A stretch of DNA of 64,000 bases from Mytilus galloprovincialis (Eukaryota > Mollusca > Bivalvia > Mytilida > Mytilidae), in the NCBI RefSeq assembly GCF_965363235.1, contig NC_134839.1, positions 80,439,410-80,503,409 of the forward strand, written 5' to 3'. Under the pieces are notes generated by a model. That model had not been told where the DNA came from. It saw only the letters and a program-made list of their open reading frames with translations, and did no database searches. Both the position numbers and the translations under genes were made by a program. Below, one piece after another: positions 35,510 through 46,350 of this stretch. Within the stretch, counting starts at the first letter, position 1. Each line of letters opens with the position of its first letter.

Positions 35510-35548
35510 CTGATGAGTCTTATGCAGACGAAACGTGCGTCTGGCGTA
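35510..35548 (+). ncRNA. Hammerhead-ribozyme-like core (probably degenerate)
   Basis: CTGATGA (35510-35516), stem II GTC...GAC (35517-35519 with 35527-35529), GAAA (35530-35533), stem III ACGT with GCGT (35533-35536 with 35544-35547), then A at 35548 as the cleavage base. Stem I does not pair directly next to the core, although a 7-bp helix, TTATAAT with ATTATAA, can close the outside. A competing hairpin, AGACG with CGTCT, is also possible. Activity is therefore doubtful. Confidence 0.35.
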
Positions 35549-36459
35549 TCAAATTATAAGCCTGGTACCTTTGGTAACTGTTGTATATCCCGATGATTTT
35601 GAATTTTGATACTTTCCTGGTCATTTAAATAGGTTCTGTTTCAGAAATCCAATGGTTTTCATAAGTTTTTATAAAGTCGCTCCATTTCAGATCTAGATTG
35701 ATTCGTACAACCTAGAAATGCAGACTTTATAGATTTGAAGGTACTGCTATTTAGTTTGTACTCAATAGGTAAACAATTGGTTTGCGTTTTCTTGGACTCG
35801 TTTTCTCTCATAATCAACAAAAATACAAACGAAATCTAACGTTGATTTATGATGCATCGAAGCACTCCATAGAGTCATATTTTACAAAGAAAATAATTAC
35901 CACAATGTCGTGAAATAACCCACAGCCAACGTAACACCAACGTCGAAATCACACGTTACAATCAATCAAAATGATTACCACAAAATCGTGATGCTGAATT
36001 TTACATTATTCAATTACAAACATAAATGTCACTTTATTGTTACTGCATGGATGATACATAAAAACACCTATATTCCGGTTAAAACCATTATATTATATTT
36101 GTGTTACGATGTATGATAATTGTTTTATAACTTGACATGAATGTATTAACTTGCCAAGAGCACCTGTTAGATGTAGTTTTATTAATTGGATGTCTTCTGA
36201 TTGATATAAACATAGATGTAATATATATTACATCTATGATATAAACAAATAGAAATATTTTTGTATCTCGTCCATGGCAATTTAAATGTACTTTTGTATG
36301 TAAGTTCAGTATCATCAGCAACACTGACCATTCGAAAAACAACAAATGAACAGATGATTAGTATATTCGTGAATTACTCTTATCTTTATTGTCTGTATAC
36401 TACTGAACCCACAGTTGATTGGATACATCTATTATTTCGATTACACACAAACTTTCTCG

Positions 36460-36560
36460 GGCTCCGTAATTTGACCTATAATGGTTTACTTTAAATTTAT
36501 AAATTGTGACATGAAGAGTTGTCTCATTGATTCTCATAACACATCTTCTTATATCTATAA
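36460..36560 (+). repeat. Dispersed repeat R3, partial copy
   Basis: Holds GACCTATAATGGTTTACTTT and GAGTTGTCTCATTGA, and ends in ACATCTTCTTATATCTATAA. The element at 36564 sits directly at its end. Confidence 0.6.
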
Positions 36561-36563
36561 GCG

Positions 36564-37165
36564 GAAAGGACAAGGTACGATCAGGCCTGTTTTTGGCCCC
36601 TATTTTTTCTCATTTTTCAAATTCTGTCTTGGAAAGCTACTTATTATGCTAAAATATTCCCTGAGGTTTGAAGTTTGTTTAAATGATCTTTAAAACCATT
36701 AATTTTAGCAACTGGGTAATGAGGGGGTTAACTTCCTATTATTATTCAAATATTGTATTTATCATTCATTTTGCAGGTGATTTTACAACATATCATTTCA
36801 GTGCCTGCGCCAACGTGACCCAGGATTTTTTTTTATCCAATGTTATGAGAACTGTTTTTGCTGTCTAAATCGCCATATTTTTTTCCGGGTCATGTAGGCA
36901 CAGGCTATTAAATTTTAAGAAACAATGGCCAAAAATCATTATTTTTCCTTCTTTTGACGTTTTTGATGACCTTTTACCCCTCACCTTACCCATTTTCTGA
37001 AATTAATGGTTTTGAAGTTCATCCAAACAAACTTCAAACCTAAGGAAATGTTTTAACGTGATACGTGTCGTAGCTTTCCAAAACAAAATTTATAAATTTA
37101 TAAAAAATATATAAAATGAGAAAATAGGGGGACCAAAAACGGGCCTTTTCGTACCTTGTCCTTTC
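36564..37165. mobile_element. Foldback DNA element with about 180-bp inverted repeats
   Basis: The left end GAAAGGACAAGGTACGA and the right end in inverse match. Similarity between the arms continues inward for about 180 bp (shared GGAAAGCTAC, GGTTTGAAGTTTGTTT, AAAACCATTAATTT). No transposase frame and no convincing target duplication. It was probably mobilised in trans. Confidence 0.7.
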
Positions 37166-38422
37166 TATGTATGAAAAATCTGTGCTAGAAAACTAAAAAA
37201 ATGGGGCTAAGATTATTATAAAACAAAATGAAGAACGTTTTTCTTCAATTCTATGTGCTTTCTGTAAAAATACTAGTGTTTACCTATTTTGACCGAATTT
37301 AACCAGCATTCTATGACATAGCCCATTTACTGTTCCTTGACCTTTATACGATAACAATTCGTTTTTTGTTGTTTTTTTTTTTTTTTTGGAGAACGGTGTG
37401 TTTCAGTTTAAAAATGATTATTTGAAAAGCATAATAAAGAAAGGAATTCAGATCGGTGTTTTCACTATTTAATTTTGATTGGTTGATTGCGTTAGGCCGT
37501 AGTAGCAAAGAGATTCACATCAATATAAACAAAAGATATATTTGTTTGACCAAATAGGTCAAATTTCGAAATTTTGCATTGCAGTTACCACTCCTCAATT
37601 TAAGAATCGACTAAGCTTGATGGAGTATTTATACGTTATCATTAAATATCCATCAAGGAATTTATATTAAAAAAACATGCTTTAAAAAATAGGGTCTCTC
37701 TTCACTTCCGTGAATGTATCATTTGATTTATTATACGATATTTGTTCAAATATTAAAAAAAAAAAAAGACAGTTTGAAAAATTACACAATAGGTCTTGAC
37801 TTGTCTTTGTCAATTTACTTAAACTTAAGTTTAAAGCGAAATATTCAATTTTGATATCAGACATACACAGGACAATATTTGCATGAGTTGTTATACTATG
37901 CACCACTCCCCTCTCCTTTATTTTTTCTGTTAACTGATATGACTTAAGTCCTGTTTTTAGTTTTCTCTTTAATTTCTTTAATTTTACCATAACAAACGCA
38001 TGTATCGAATGCAAATTAATCAAATCCAACATGTTTACACTTTGATACTTACAATCAATTTGTTTTGTTTGAAACTAGGAGTTTTAAAACATGCAAATCA
38101 TAAAACTTTAAAAAAAAACATTTTAAACATAGCGCGAAATAGGGTAGCCTTGCCAAACACCATATGTCACATTAACATATTTGTATGATCTGTTGTAAGC
38201 ACTTAATGTGAACAGGTTGAATATTCATTTATTTATATGTTTATTCTGAAAACCACCTCTTGCCAAAAAACATTGGTTATATGATTTAAAACAAACATAA
38301 GATATATACGCGAAAATTGATATTGGCTGCTGCAAAATGTACAATTTTATATAAAAGTGGTCAGTATTTGATTTTTATGTGATAACATATTAAACATTTA
38401 GTTAATACGGGGTATCTATGTT
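37166..38422. other. Intergenic, nothing recognised
   Basis: AT-rich with T and A homopolymer runs. Short frames only, none with domain or splice support. Confidence 0.4.
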
Positions 38423-38967
38423 TGATTTGATTATATTTTGAATTGTTCGATATATATTCTGGTTTGGAAAGTAAGATAGTAAGATGGACAAATACATATA
38501 AACCTCATATATGTAATTTTGCTTCCGAAGTTTTGATGTTTTTTTTTAATCGCAAACTGCAAGGAAAATCACCAGAGATAGATACTTGGGTGATATCATG
38601 AACACTACTACTTCACATTTAAAACATTCCAGTCTTTTAAATGTTTATGTTTCTACCCTAATCACTTGTACTGTTGTCAGAATAATGGGTGTCGTTGATT
38701 TGATTATATTTTGAATTGTTCGATATATATTCTTGTTTGGAAAGTAAGATAGTAAGATGGACAAATACATATAAACCTCATATATGTAATTTTGCTTCCG
38801 AAGTTTTGATGTTTTTTTTAATCGCAAACTGCAAGGAAAATCACCAGAGATAGATACTTGGGTGGTATCATGAACACTACTACTTCACATTTAAAACATT
38901 CCAGTCTTTTAAATGTTTATGTTTCTACCCTAATCACTTGTACTGTTGTCAGAATAATGGGTGTCGT
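38423..38967. repeat. Direct tandem duplication, 273-bp unit
   Basis: Copy 1 (38423-38695) and copy 2 (38696-38967) are almost identical, differing by about two substitutions and one T in a homopolymer. The duplication is recent. No coding content. Confidence 0.88.
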
Positions 38968-39123
38968 CTAGACATATAAGATCAACATAATTAAATTATG
39001 ATACATGTTATACATGTATCTTGTATCTCGATCTAATACACCAAATATTTATTGTGTCCATCATGTATGGATTCACATTAATTGTTTAGTTGTGTAACTA
39101 ACTATAAGACATAAATCTTCAAA

Positions 39124-39223
39124 TCATCTTTTATTTAATAAAATATCTTAAATGAAACTGCATGCACTTAGGTTCATCTTTTATTTAATAAAATATCTTA
39201 AATGAAACTGCATGCACTTGGGT
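39124..39223. repeat. Two 50-bp tandem units
   Basis: The unit starting TCATCTTTTATTTAATAAAA occurs at 39124 and 39174. The only difference is A versus G near the end (CTTAGGT, CTTGGGT). Confidence 0.88.
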
Positions 39224-39224
39224 T

Positions 39225-39574
39225 CACAGGTACTTTGTGGACAGGATACCCTTTGGGTGCCCCTGAGTGGGAGTATCCAAATCCCCCCCCCCCCCCACCA
39301 CCACCACCACCACCACCACCATGTAGTTTAATTTTTATTTATTTTCCATTAAACGTTTATTTTGATTGTTTTTACTTGTAATATATGTCGAAGTTACTGA
39401 CAAAAGGCATTTGAGATTTTTGCCAGTCGACTGATATGTATATACATATAAATAAACGTTTTTAAAATGAAAAATAAATAAAATTTAAACTACATGGGGG
39501 GGGGGGGGGGGGGTCATTTGGGATACTGCCCACTCAGGGGCGCCCTAAGGATATCCTGTCCACAAGTACCTGTG
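39225..39574. mobile_element. Foldback MITE with 8-bp target duplication
   Basis: 350-bp element. The ends CACAGGTACTTTGTGGACAGG and its inverse continue inward as long inverted repeats that include a C run plus CAC microsatellite on the left and a G run on the right. The flanks CTTGGGTT (39217-39224) and CTTAGGTT (39575-39582) agree in 7 of 8 bases. An 8-bp duplication suggests the hAT superfamily. Non-coding. Confidence 0.72.
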
Positions 39575-40049
39575 CTTAGGTTGGAATAACTAGCTGAAAA
39601 ATTGCTCGGAATTATTAACTGGATTTTTTGGTAAAAATAAATGAAAAAACATACAAGAATTATGAGTTTCATTTTGTCACCTTATTTTTTGTGTCCAGAA
39701 ATTGTTACTGTTAGATTTATGGAAGTTACACAAGTTAATAAAAAACGTTCATTGTAATATTTCACAACAATTTTAGTAATTAACTTAAAATTAATAAATG
39801 CAAATCATTTACTCCAATATGAAAAATGAAAAATTTCACTGTCTAACATAACTTGACACCCCCTTTTATTTAACATATACAAGAATGTATGTGTAATGGA
39901 AACATGAGAACATTAATGACCTGTCCAGTTTATGATTGCCGAACGTTTACAACAAGCATTTAATATGTCATAACACGACATAATTTACATTGTTTTAACG
40001 ATATAAATATATATTAAATCATTTTGTGACAGATAGGGTATAGGCTCCA

Positions 40050-40055
40050 TATAAA
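40050..40055 (+). promoter_or_regulatory. TATA box of the secreted-protein gene
   Basis: TATAAA lies 75 bases before the ATG, with a pyrimidine-rich stretch (CCTCTCTGCATTTTT) about 20-30 bases downstream where transcription likely starts. Confidence 0.6.
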
Positions 40056-40124
40056 GCTCCAAAATTCCATCCTCTCTGCATTTTTGCCATTAATTTTGTG
40101 GAAGATAGATATTAGACACTGAAA

Positions 40125-43100
40125 ATGAAATCCGTAAGTATCGTTTTACTCTTCATAATATTTGTATTAAACTTACTGGAATTGTCACAACGCTTTGTAT
40201 GGAGAACGGCGATTTGTACCAATTTCAGACGATTTTGTATATAGAAAAGCACTTTTAGTTCTTTAAGAACCGTGTACCAATTGACTCTTGAATATCTCAA
40301 TGTATTTAAAATGTGCATCAGGTTATTTCTAGAACAACCAGACACAGTTCTTGTAATATGCTTATTATTCTAACTAAAAACTAAAAATGAATATCTTTAC
40401 GCTCTTTGTTGGATATGTGGAAGTTATTATGGATCAAATTTGTCTACAAATCTAAACTTATGCCATACAAATGCATGAGTATTTAAAAACATATTAAACA
40501 ATATTTTGTTTAATTAGTTTAATTCTAATATCAGTGTAATAATAATAATAATAGTTTGATATTTGTATCAGTATTTTTACAATTGAATTCAGAACAATAT
40601 TTCAAATTACTTGTTTGTTTTATTTCGAATTAGAACGTCGTGACATTTAGGTCTCCCCGAAGACCATCCCAAGATACCTCTATATATATCCTAACTCTAG
40701 TACCATTTATGACATATATATCTTATCTCTTGGAAGTCGTTCGTTAACCTTAATTAGGACTAAGATGTTTCCTAAGACCATCCGTAGACACGTCCTAGTT
40801 CTAAGACAGCTTCGTTGACACGACCCCAGGTTACTAGATTTGTTTGATATGTCTTTTATAACAAAAACGCTTCATTTGAGGAAAATAAATATCAGTTGTA
40901 TCGCAGTGTAATGAAAGTTAAGTTAGTTTGTTTATATTGTAGATACTTGCTGTTATTTGTCTTGTTGGTTTCGTTGCTTGTCAATCTCCAGCATCACCAC
41001 AACCTGAACCAACATCTAAAGCTGCCCCAGAACCAGCACCTGTTGTTGTAAACACAGTTAAAGTAACAGCACAAAAGACCGTCGCTAAATCTACAAAGAA
41101 AGGATGTGTAAGAAACTAAAGATATTTACATAAATATACGATGATTTAATATTGTTTTGTAATTACTTTTGACAAGCCTTAAAAATACTGTAAATGCCAA
41201 ATCAGAATTAAAATCAAAGCGGAAAAAGGGCCGAAACCGATCAATTCTAAAAGTTTACCTTCTGCATATTCTGTTTTTTCTGCCTTACATGTTACTTGAT
41301 TGGCTTAAATATTTTTACCTAGCTTTTAGTCGAATCATTTTTCAATGTATAAAGTTTAAAAGCATATTTTTTACTATGGACAAATTGTTTTCAATCCAGA
41401 AAATCATCCAAAGATTGTAAATATATACTTGCTTGGTGTTAAAAACTCGTTTACTTATTAAAGTTTTAAAAGATTATTATAACTGCCTGTCACAAGAAAG
41501 ATTCTTATTGTGGTATTGCTCACCTGTGAAGAGGATATATTTCAGTTACATTTGAATTATTCTACATCTGCTTTCAATACTGTACATAAAATACCAAATA
41601 GTATTAGACCAATATTTTGAATTAAACTATACCCATAGCTTTATGATATCCTTCTGAACACCTTAAACTCAATTTTCGTATCCATATGATGGATGGTTCA
41701 GGTTAACATTTAGTTTTGTGTTATCTTTTAGGACCCTGCATGTGACACCCCATTTGAAACATGTGTGAGACTTGCTAAATGTCAGGGAAACGACTGCTTC
41801 AGATGTGCCGGTAAGTCTTTGTAATTTATAACAGTCAGGGCGAAATTCAGACAAAGCTGTAAGACTTGTCTTTCAAAAAATGTTTTAAATACTACGGCTC
41901 AGTCTTTAACAAAACGAAACCACCACGACTGTGATTGAACATTGTATTTGCATGTAAGTTCGCTCTTGTTTTTACACCGTGAATGTACGATGTACCTTCT
42001 GTATATATGGGAGAAATTGATAAAAATTCCCTGTATACATAGAAAAAGGAAATATCTTTGAAATGGCATTACGTCGTTTGAAAGGCTGAACAGACACAGA
42101 AAGCTGTGCGATAGTAAGAATATACACGTACTCGAACAGACACAGAAAGCTGTGCGATAGTAAGAATATACATGTACTTGAACAGACACAGAAAGCTGTG
42201 CGATAGTAAGAATATACATGTACTTGAACAGACACAGAAAGCTGTGCGATAGTAAGAATATACATGTACTTGAACAGACACAGAAAGCTGTGCGATAGTA
42301 AGAATATACATGTACTTGAACAGACACAGAAAGCTGTGCGATAGTAAGAATATACATGTACTTGAACAGACACAGAAAGCTGTGCGATAGTAAGAACATA
42401 CATGTACTTGAACAGACACAGAAAGCTGTGCGATAGTAAGAATATACATGTACTTGAACGGACACAGAAAGCTGTTCGATAGTAAGAATATACATGTATT
42501 TGAACGGACACAGAAAGCTGTGCGATAGTAAGAATATACATGTACTTGAACAGACACAGAAAGCTGTTCGATAGTAAGAATATACATGTACTTGCATATG
42601 CTATTATACAATTTAATAAAGTAACATTTCAGTGCAATCCAAAACAAAATAATTTTAACTTTAAAACAAATTGGGTGACATTCACTTTTATTATAAATTT
42701 AGAAAAATGATAATGATATACTAGTAGTCTAGACTATATTTTGGTATAACAAATCTTTTTTTTATCCTCCCGTAGTTCTTCTGGACAATTAAGTTTATTT
42801 ACTCATTATTATTGTCGAGCCTTCGACTTAAGTGGAAAAAGCGAGAAATAGCGATTCTACATTCCGTCGGCGTCGGTGTCGTCATCGTCTTCGGCGGCGG
42901 CGGCGGCTTCCACAAATATCCACTTTGTGGTTAAAGTTTAAATTTTAATAACTTTCTTAAACTCTCCTTGATTTATACCAAACTTGGACAGAAGCTTGTT
43001 TATGATCATTAGATAGTATCCAGAAGTAAATTTTGTAAAAATAAAATTCCTTTTTTTTCTGTATTTTACTTATAAATGAACTTAGTTTTTCTGTCAGGAA

Positions 43101-45493
43101 ACATTACATTCACTCTGTGGTTAAAGTTTTTAAAAGTTTAATAACTTTTTTAAACTATCCTGGATGTGTACCAAACTTGGACAGAAGCTTGTTTATGATC
43201 ACCAGATAGTATTTAGAAGTAAAGTTTGCACAAAAAAATGAATATATTTTTTTTAAGATTTTACTTATAAATGGACTTTTTTTTTTGGCCAGTATACAAT
43301 ACATTCCTTTGATGTTAATTTTTTTAGATTTAATAATTTTCTTATACTTTCCTCGATTTGTACCAAACTTGAACAGAAGCTTGTTTATGATCAAAAGCTA
43401 GTATCTAGAAGGAAATTTTATTAAAATTTTGTACCTCTTTATCTGTATTTCACTAAAATATGGACTTAGTTTTTCTTCCAGTTAACATTACATAGTCTGC
43501 TGTTAAAGTTTTTAAACCTTTATTTTATATTCATAAACTATCCTGGATTTTTACCAAACTTGGACAGAAGCTTCTTTCAATCAAAATATAATATCAAGAG
43601 CAATATTTTTATTGATTTTTCCCCCTCATTTTTGTTAAGTCTGCGATTAACATCAAAAGTAGGCGAGACACTGGGTTCCGCGGAACGCTTACAATTTTTT
43701 TTTCTTTCTTATCCATGATTGTGATATATACCAGTCTTTTACATTATTCAAAATTTGGTGACACAATTAAAAGATGTGTCAAGTATGTCAATTTATACCA
43801 ATAAACAGGGTATTATGAATGGAGAGGTTTTTTATTCAAAAAGTATTCAAAAGCTATGTGCGAACATGAAAGAAACCATTTGAAACTCCGTATTTGTTCA
43901 TTTAAACGAGTAATAGAAAGGAAAACGTGAGTCATTGCATCATAACATGCTTATATCATAAAAATTTGAAATATATATGAATTAATGTCATTTTCAGTGA
44001 CAGTGAGTATCGTTTTACCTGGAGCCAGTAAGGAAACCATGACAAAACCAGCAAAGGAAACACCAGTAACTCTTCCTGCTGACCTCCCTAATGTGTTTCA
44101 GATGCTTAACACCGCTCAGAATAACCAATTATTGAATGTGCCAGCACAAACAGGAAACTCAATGTTCGGCAGTCAAGGTAATTATTATTTTTAGAGTTTA
44201 ATAGAAACAAGAAGATGTGATATGAGTGCCAATGTAATGTTTTAGGAGGAAAATAATATTTTTGTATTTCTTTTTGCAAAAGTTTAGACAGTCGTGATAT
44301 ATCTAAATCAAATAGCGATTTTGGTAGTCGTCTTTTTATGTTGATAAAATAAACTACAATTTATTAGTAATTATCTTATTACTGAAAAGTAACATGTGAA
44401 GAAATTACAACCCATCGAATTAAAATTTCTAGTTTATCCAACATAATGTTGAAACGTTATGCCCTTCATCCTGATTATATCGGTCAACTACTTAGTAGAA
44501 TAAATCTGGTTATATATTGCTGAATATGATATAGTTCTGAATATACATGAGATACTTGCCACGGAACGTCAAAACAAACAAAAATAAATCATACTTGGAT
44601 ATATTCTTTTATTTCAGATCCTATGCAGAATATGTTGTAAGTAGTTTTATGATTGGTTAAGTTTTTATTCTTCTACCTCAAAATCTTACTTGTTATAATT
44701 TCCGATTTACAAGAGCTTTAATGCCACTTTCAGTCAGTAGCAAAGTTTCATGTAAATGATTTCCTTTGTGACATATAGATAGATAGATATTCGTATTTTA
44801 AAGTACAACTTGGTACATATACATGAAATACAATATATTACAATTTTAAACATAACCAGTCAATTAACGTGTATATTTATACCAACCAGTCTTTAGAGGC
44901 TTATGATGCAATATGCACGAAATATAGAAGAGGAAGATAGGACTTTTATCCTATTGCATTGTATCAGGAACATGGAGACACCACACTTCTTATAGGAAGT
45001 TATATTAGAGAGCCTTTATGGGCTGATAAGCTTTCGTAGTTTTTCTTTCCGCTTCATCAATGCATTACAAATTTACATATGCTAAGAAATTCATCCAAAC
45101 TTAAATCAGATACAATGTGAGACAATACAACTTGTTTACATGCACATTATAATGATCAATACGTTTCTCTTTGGAAACGTGAGACTATTAAATCAAACAA
45201 AATTACAAATTATTTTTTAAATATTATAGAACCAAATTCATACCATGAAATTAGAAACATTTATTTTATAGACAATGAATTGTGTCTAGTACAAGAAGGC
45301 AATATCGTAAATATGTCAAGCTATTATTTAGCAGGTACAGACACACAAAGGAGTAATTTATGTTTATGTTTAGAAGGACAAATAAATATCAACTAAAAAT
45401 ACATATAAAAACTAAATCAACATAAATCTCAACTTCCTTTTACTTTATTTCAGAATGGGATCATTTATGTTCGATGGTGGAATGTTCTTCTAA
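40125..45493 (+). CDS. Small secreted Cys-rich protein, 6 exons
   Basis: I do not recognise the family. Exons: 40125-40133, 40943-41107, 41732-41810, 43998-44177, 44618-44636, 45454-45493. All junctions are GT-AG and in phase: 492 bases, 163 residues plus TAA. Residues 1-16 (MKSILAVICLVGFVAC) form a clean signal peptide. A Pro/Ala/Glu-rich segment follows (SPASPQPEPTSKAAPEPAP), then a Lys/Thr-rich part. Six cysteines (58, 62, 69, 75, 80, 83) are spaced x3, x6, x5, x4, x2, almost all within exon 3. Next is a Thr/Pro-rich region and a Met/Phe/Gly tail (MGSFMFDGGMFF). The product is probably exported, for example a matrix, mucus or byssal/shell-gland component; that role is inference. The very small first exon and exon 5 (19 bases) are noteworthy but consistent. 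Confidence 0.85.
42088..42593. repeat. Minisatellite, 11 x 46 bp
   Basis: Exactly 506 bp, 11 units of 46 bp beginning GAACAGACACAGAAAGCTGT. Units differ by one to three bases (for example GAACGG or GCTGTTCG in units near the right end, CACGTACTC in the first). It lies in intron 3 of the secreted-protein gene. The reverse strand is open in all three frames because the unit lacks stops, so the long frames there are not genes. Confidence 0.93.
42812..43692 (+). mobile_element. Helentron-like element, family 3
   Basis: Starts near TTGTCGAGCC, with a GGC/GTC-rich microsatellite close to the 5' end. About four tandem units of roughly 190 bp follow (markers CCAAACTTGGACAGAAGCTT and GTGGTTAAAGTTT). 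It ends AGGCGAGACACTG, the hairpin GTTCCGCGGAAC and GCTTAC. The layout matches families 1 and 2, but the subterminal inverse match is weak and the ends are approximate. Confidence 0.6.
43693..43997 (+). other. Rest of intron 3 of the secreted-protein gene
   Basis: AT-rich intron end leading to the TTTTCAG acceptor. Nothing else recognised. Confidence 0.4.
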
Positions 45494-45605
45494 ACGAAAT
45501 GAGACAGCCTGAACTTGAAACATTGCAATGCAATTAAAAATCATAATTTATGAAAATCATCTACCATTATAGATATTTATACCATTATCATAATGATATT
45601 TAATG

Positions 45606-45611
45606 AATAAA
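45606..45611 (+). terminator. Poly(A) signal of the secreted-protein gene
   Basis: AATAAA lies 113 bases after the stop codon, in an AT-rich 3' UTR. Confidence 0.65.
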
Positions 45612-46039
45612 AATTAAACAAGATATTTATTTTATAATATTTACATAATACTTAACTGTTGTACCGTTAACGGTCGAATAAACTGATGATGAATGCTATA
45701 GGGCTCGAATGTTGTATAGAATATAATTGAATATAAGATATGAGCGCGCTGTGTGTTGCCATTGGGATCTACAGTTGAAAGAATGTTGATATATTCGATT
45801 AATTTTGTATATGTTTACAAAGTTTCCTACCATGCATGCATGTAGATGTGCAATAAGGTTACGGAGGTTTACATTAAATAATCAAATTCAAATTGGAATG
45901 TTTCGCACGAAAACCTTGTGATATTTTGTTTTCAAGTGAAATGTTTGATAAAACAAATCTATATATATGTAACGATGTTTTACCTAACGTTACCTGTCAC
46001 TTAGCTTCCCACACACAGGTATTCAATGTAATAATCTAG

Positions 46040-46315
46040 CGACAGAATGCATAGTATTACACCGGTCAAATATCCCAAAATTCTCAAAGAAAATCAAGCT
46101 ATAAAAGTCCACGAAAAGACTAATGTAAGACAACAATTTATACAAGCAAAACTAACGGCCTGTTTTATGTACAAAACAATACACGAAAAAAAATATGACA
46201 TGCAGCAACCAGTAACAAATGACAACCAACGACTCCGGAACAACAGTGAAATACATTTTCTGGACTCTGTGACAGGCACTTATCAAGCATTTCGCAGGGT
46301 TAAACGTATATAAAT
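46040..46315 (-). repeat. Dispersed repeat R5, diverged copy
   Basis: Shares AACTAACGGCCT, TATGTACAAAA, CGAAAA, AACAAATGACAACCA, GACAGGCAC and GCAGGGTTAAACGT with the copies at 50984 and 53650. The 88-codon frame on it is a repeat by-product. Confidence 0.6.
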
Positions 46316-46350
46316 CTCCGTAGGCGCCCCTCCACTAACATCGGGCAGTG

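Larger units (their letters stand above)
34890..35600 (+). repeat. Dispersed repeat with hammerhead-like motif, split by a family 1 fragment
   Basis: The left part (34890-34965) and right part (35361-35600) appear to belong to one repeat, interrupted by a 5'-truncated family 1 copy. The right part contains CTGATGAGTC (35510-35519), then GACGAAAC, the arrangement of a hammerhead ribozyme core. Membership of one repeat is based on recalled mussel sequence. Confidence 0.5.

Noticed and set aside
41899-42647. Three overlapping long minus-strand frames (about 190-230 codons)
   Set aside because: All three frames are open only because a 46-bp unit without stops is repeated 11 times. The peptides are low-complexity repeats.
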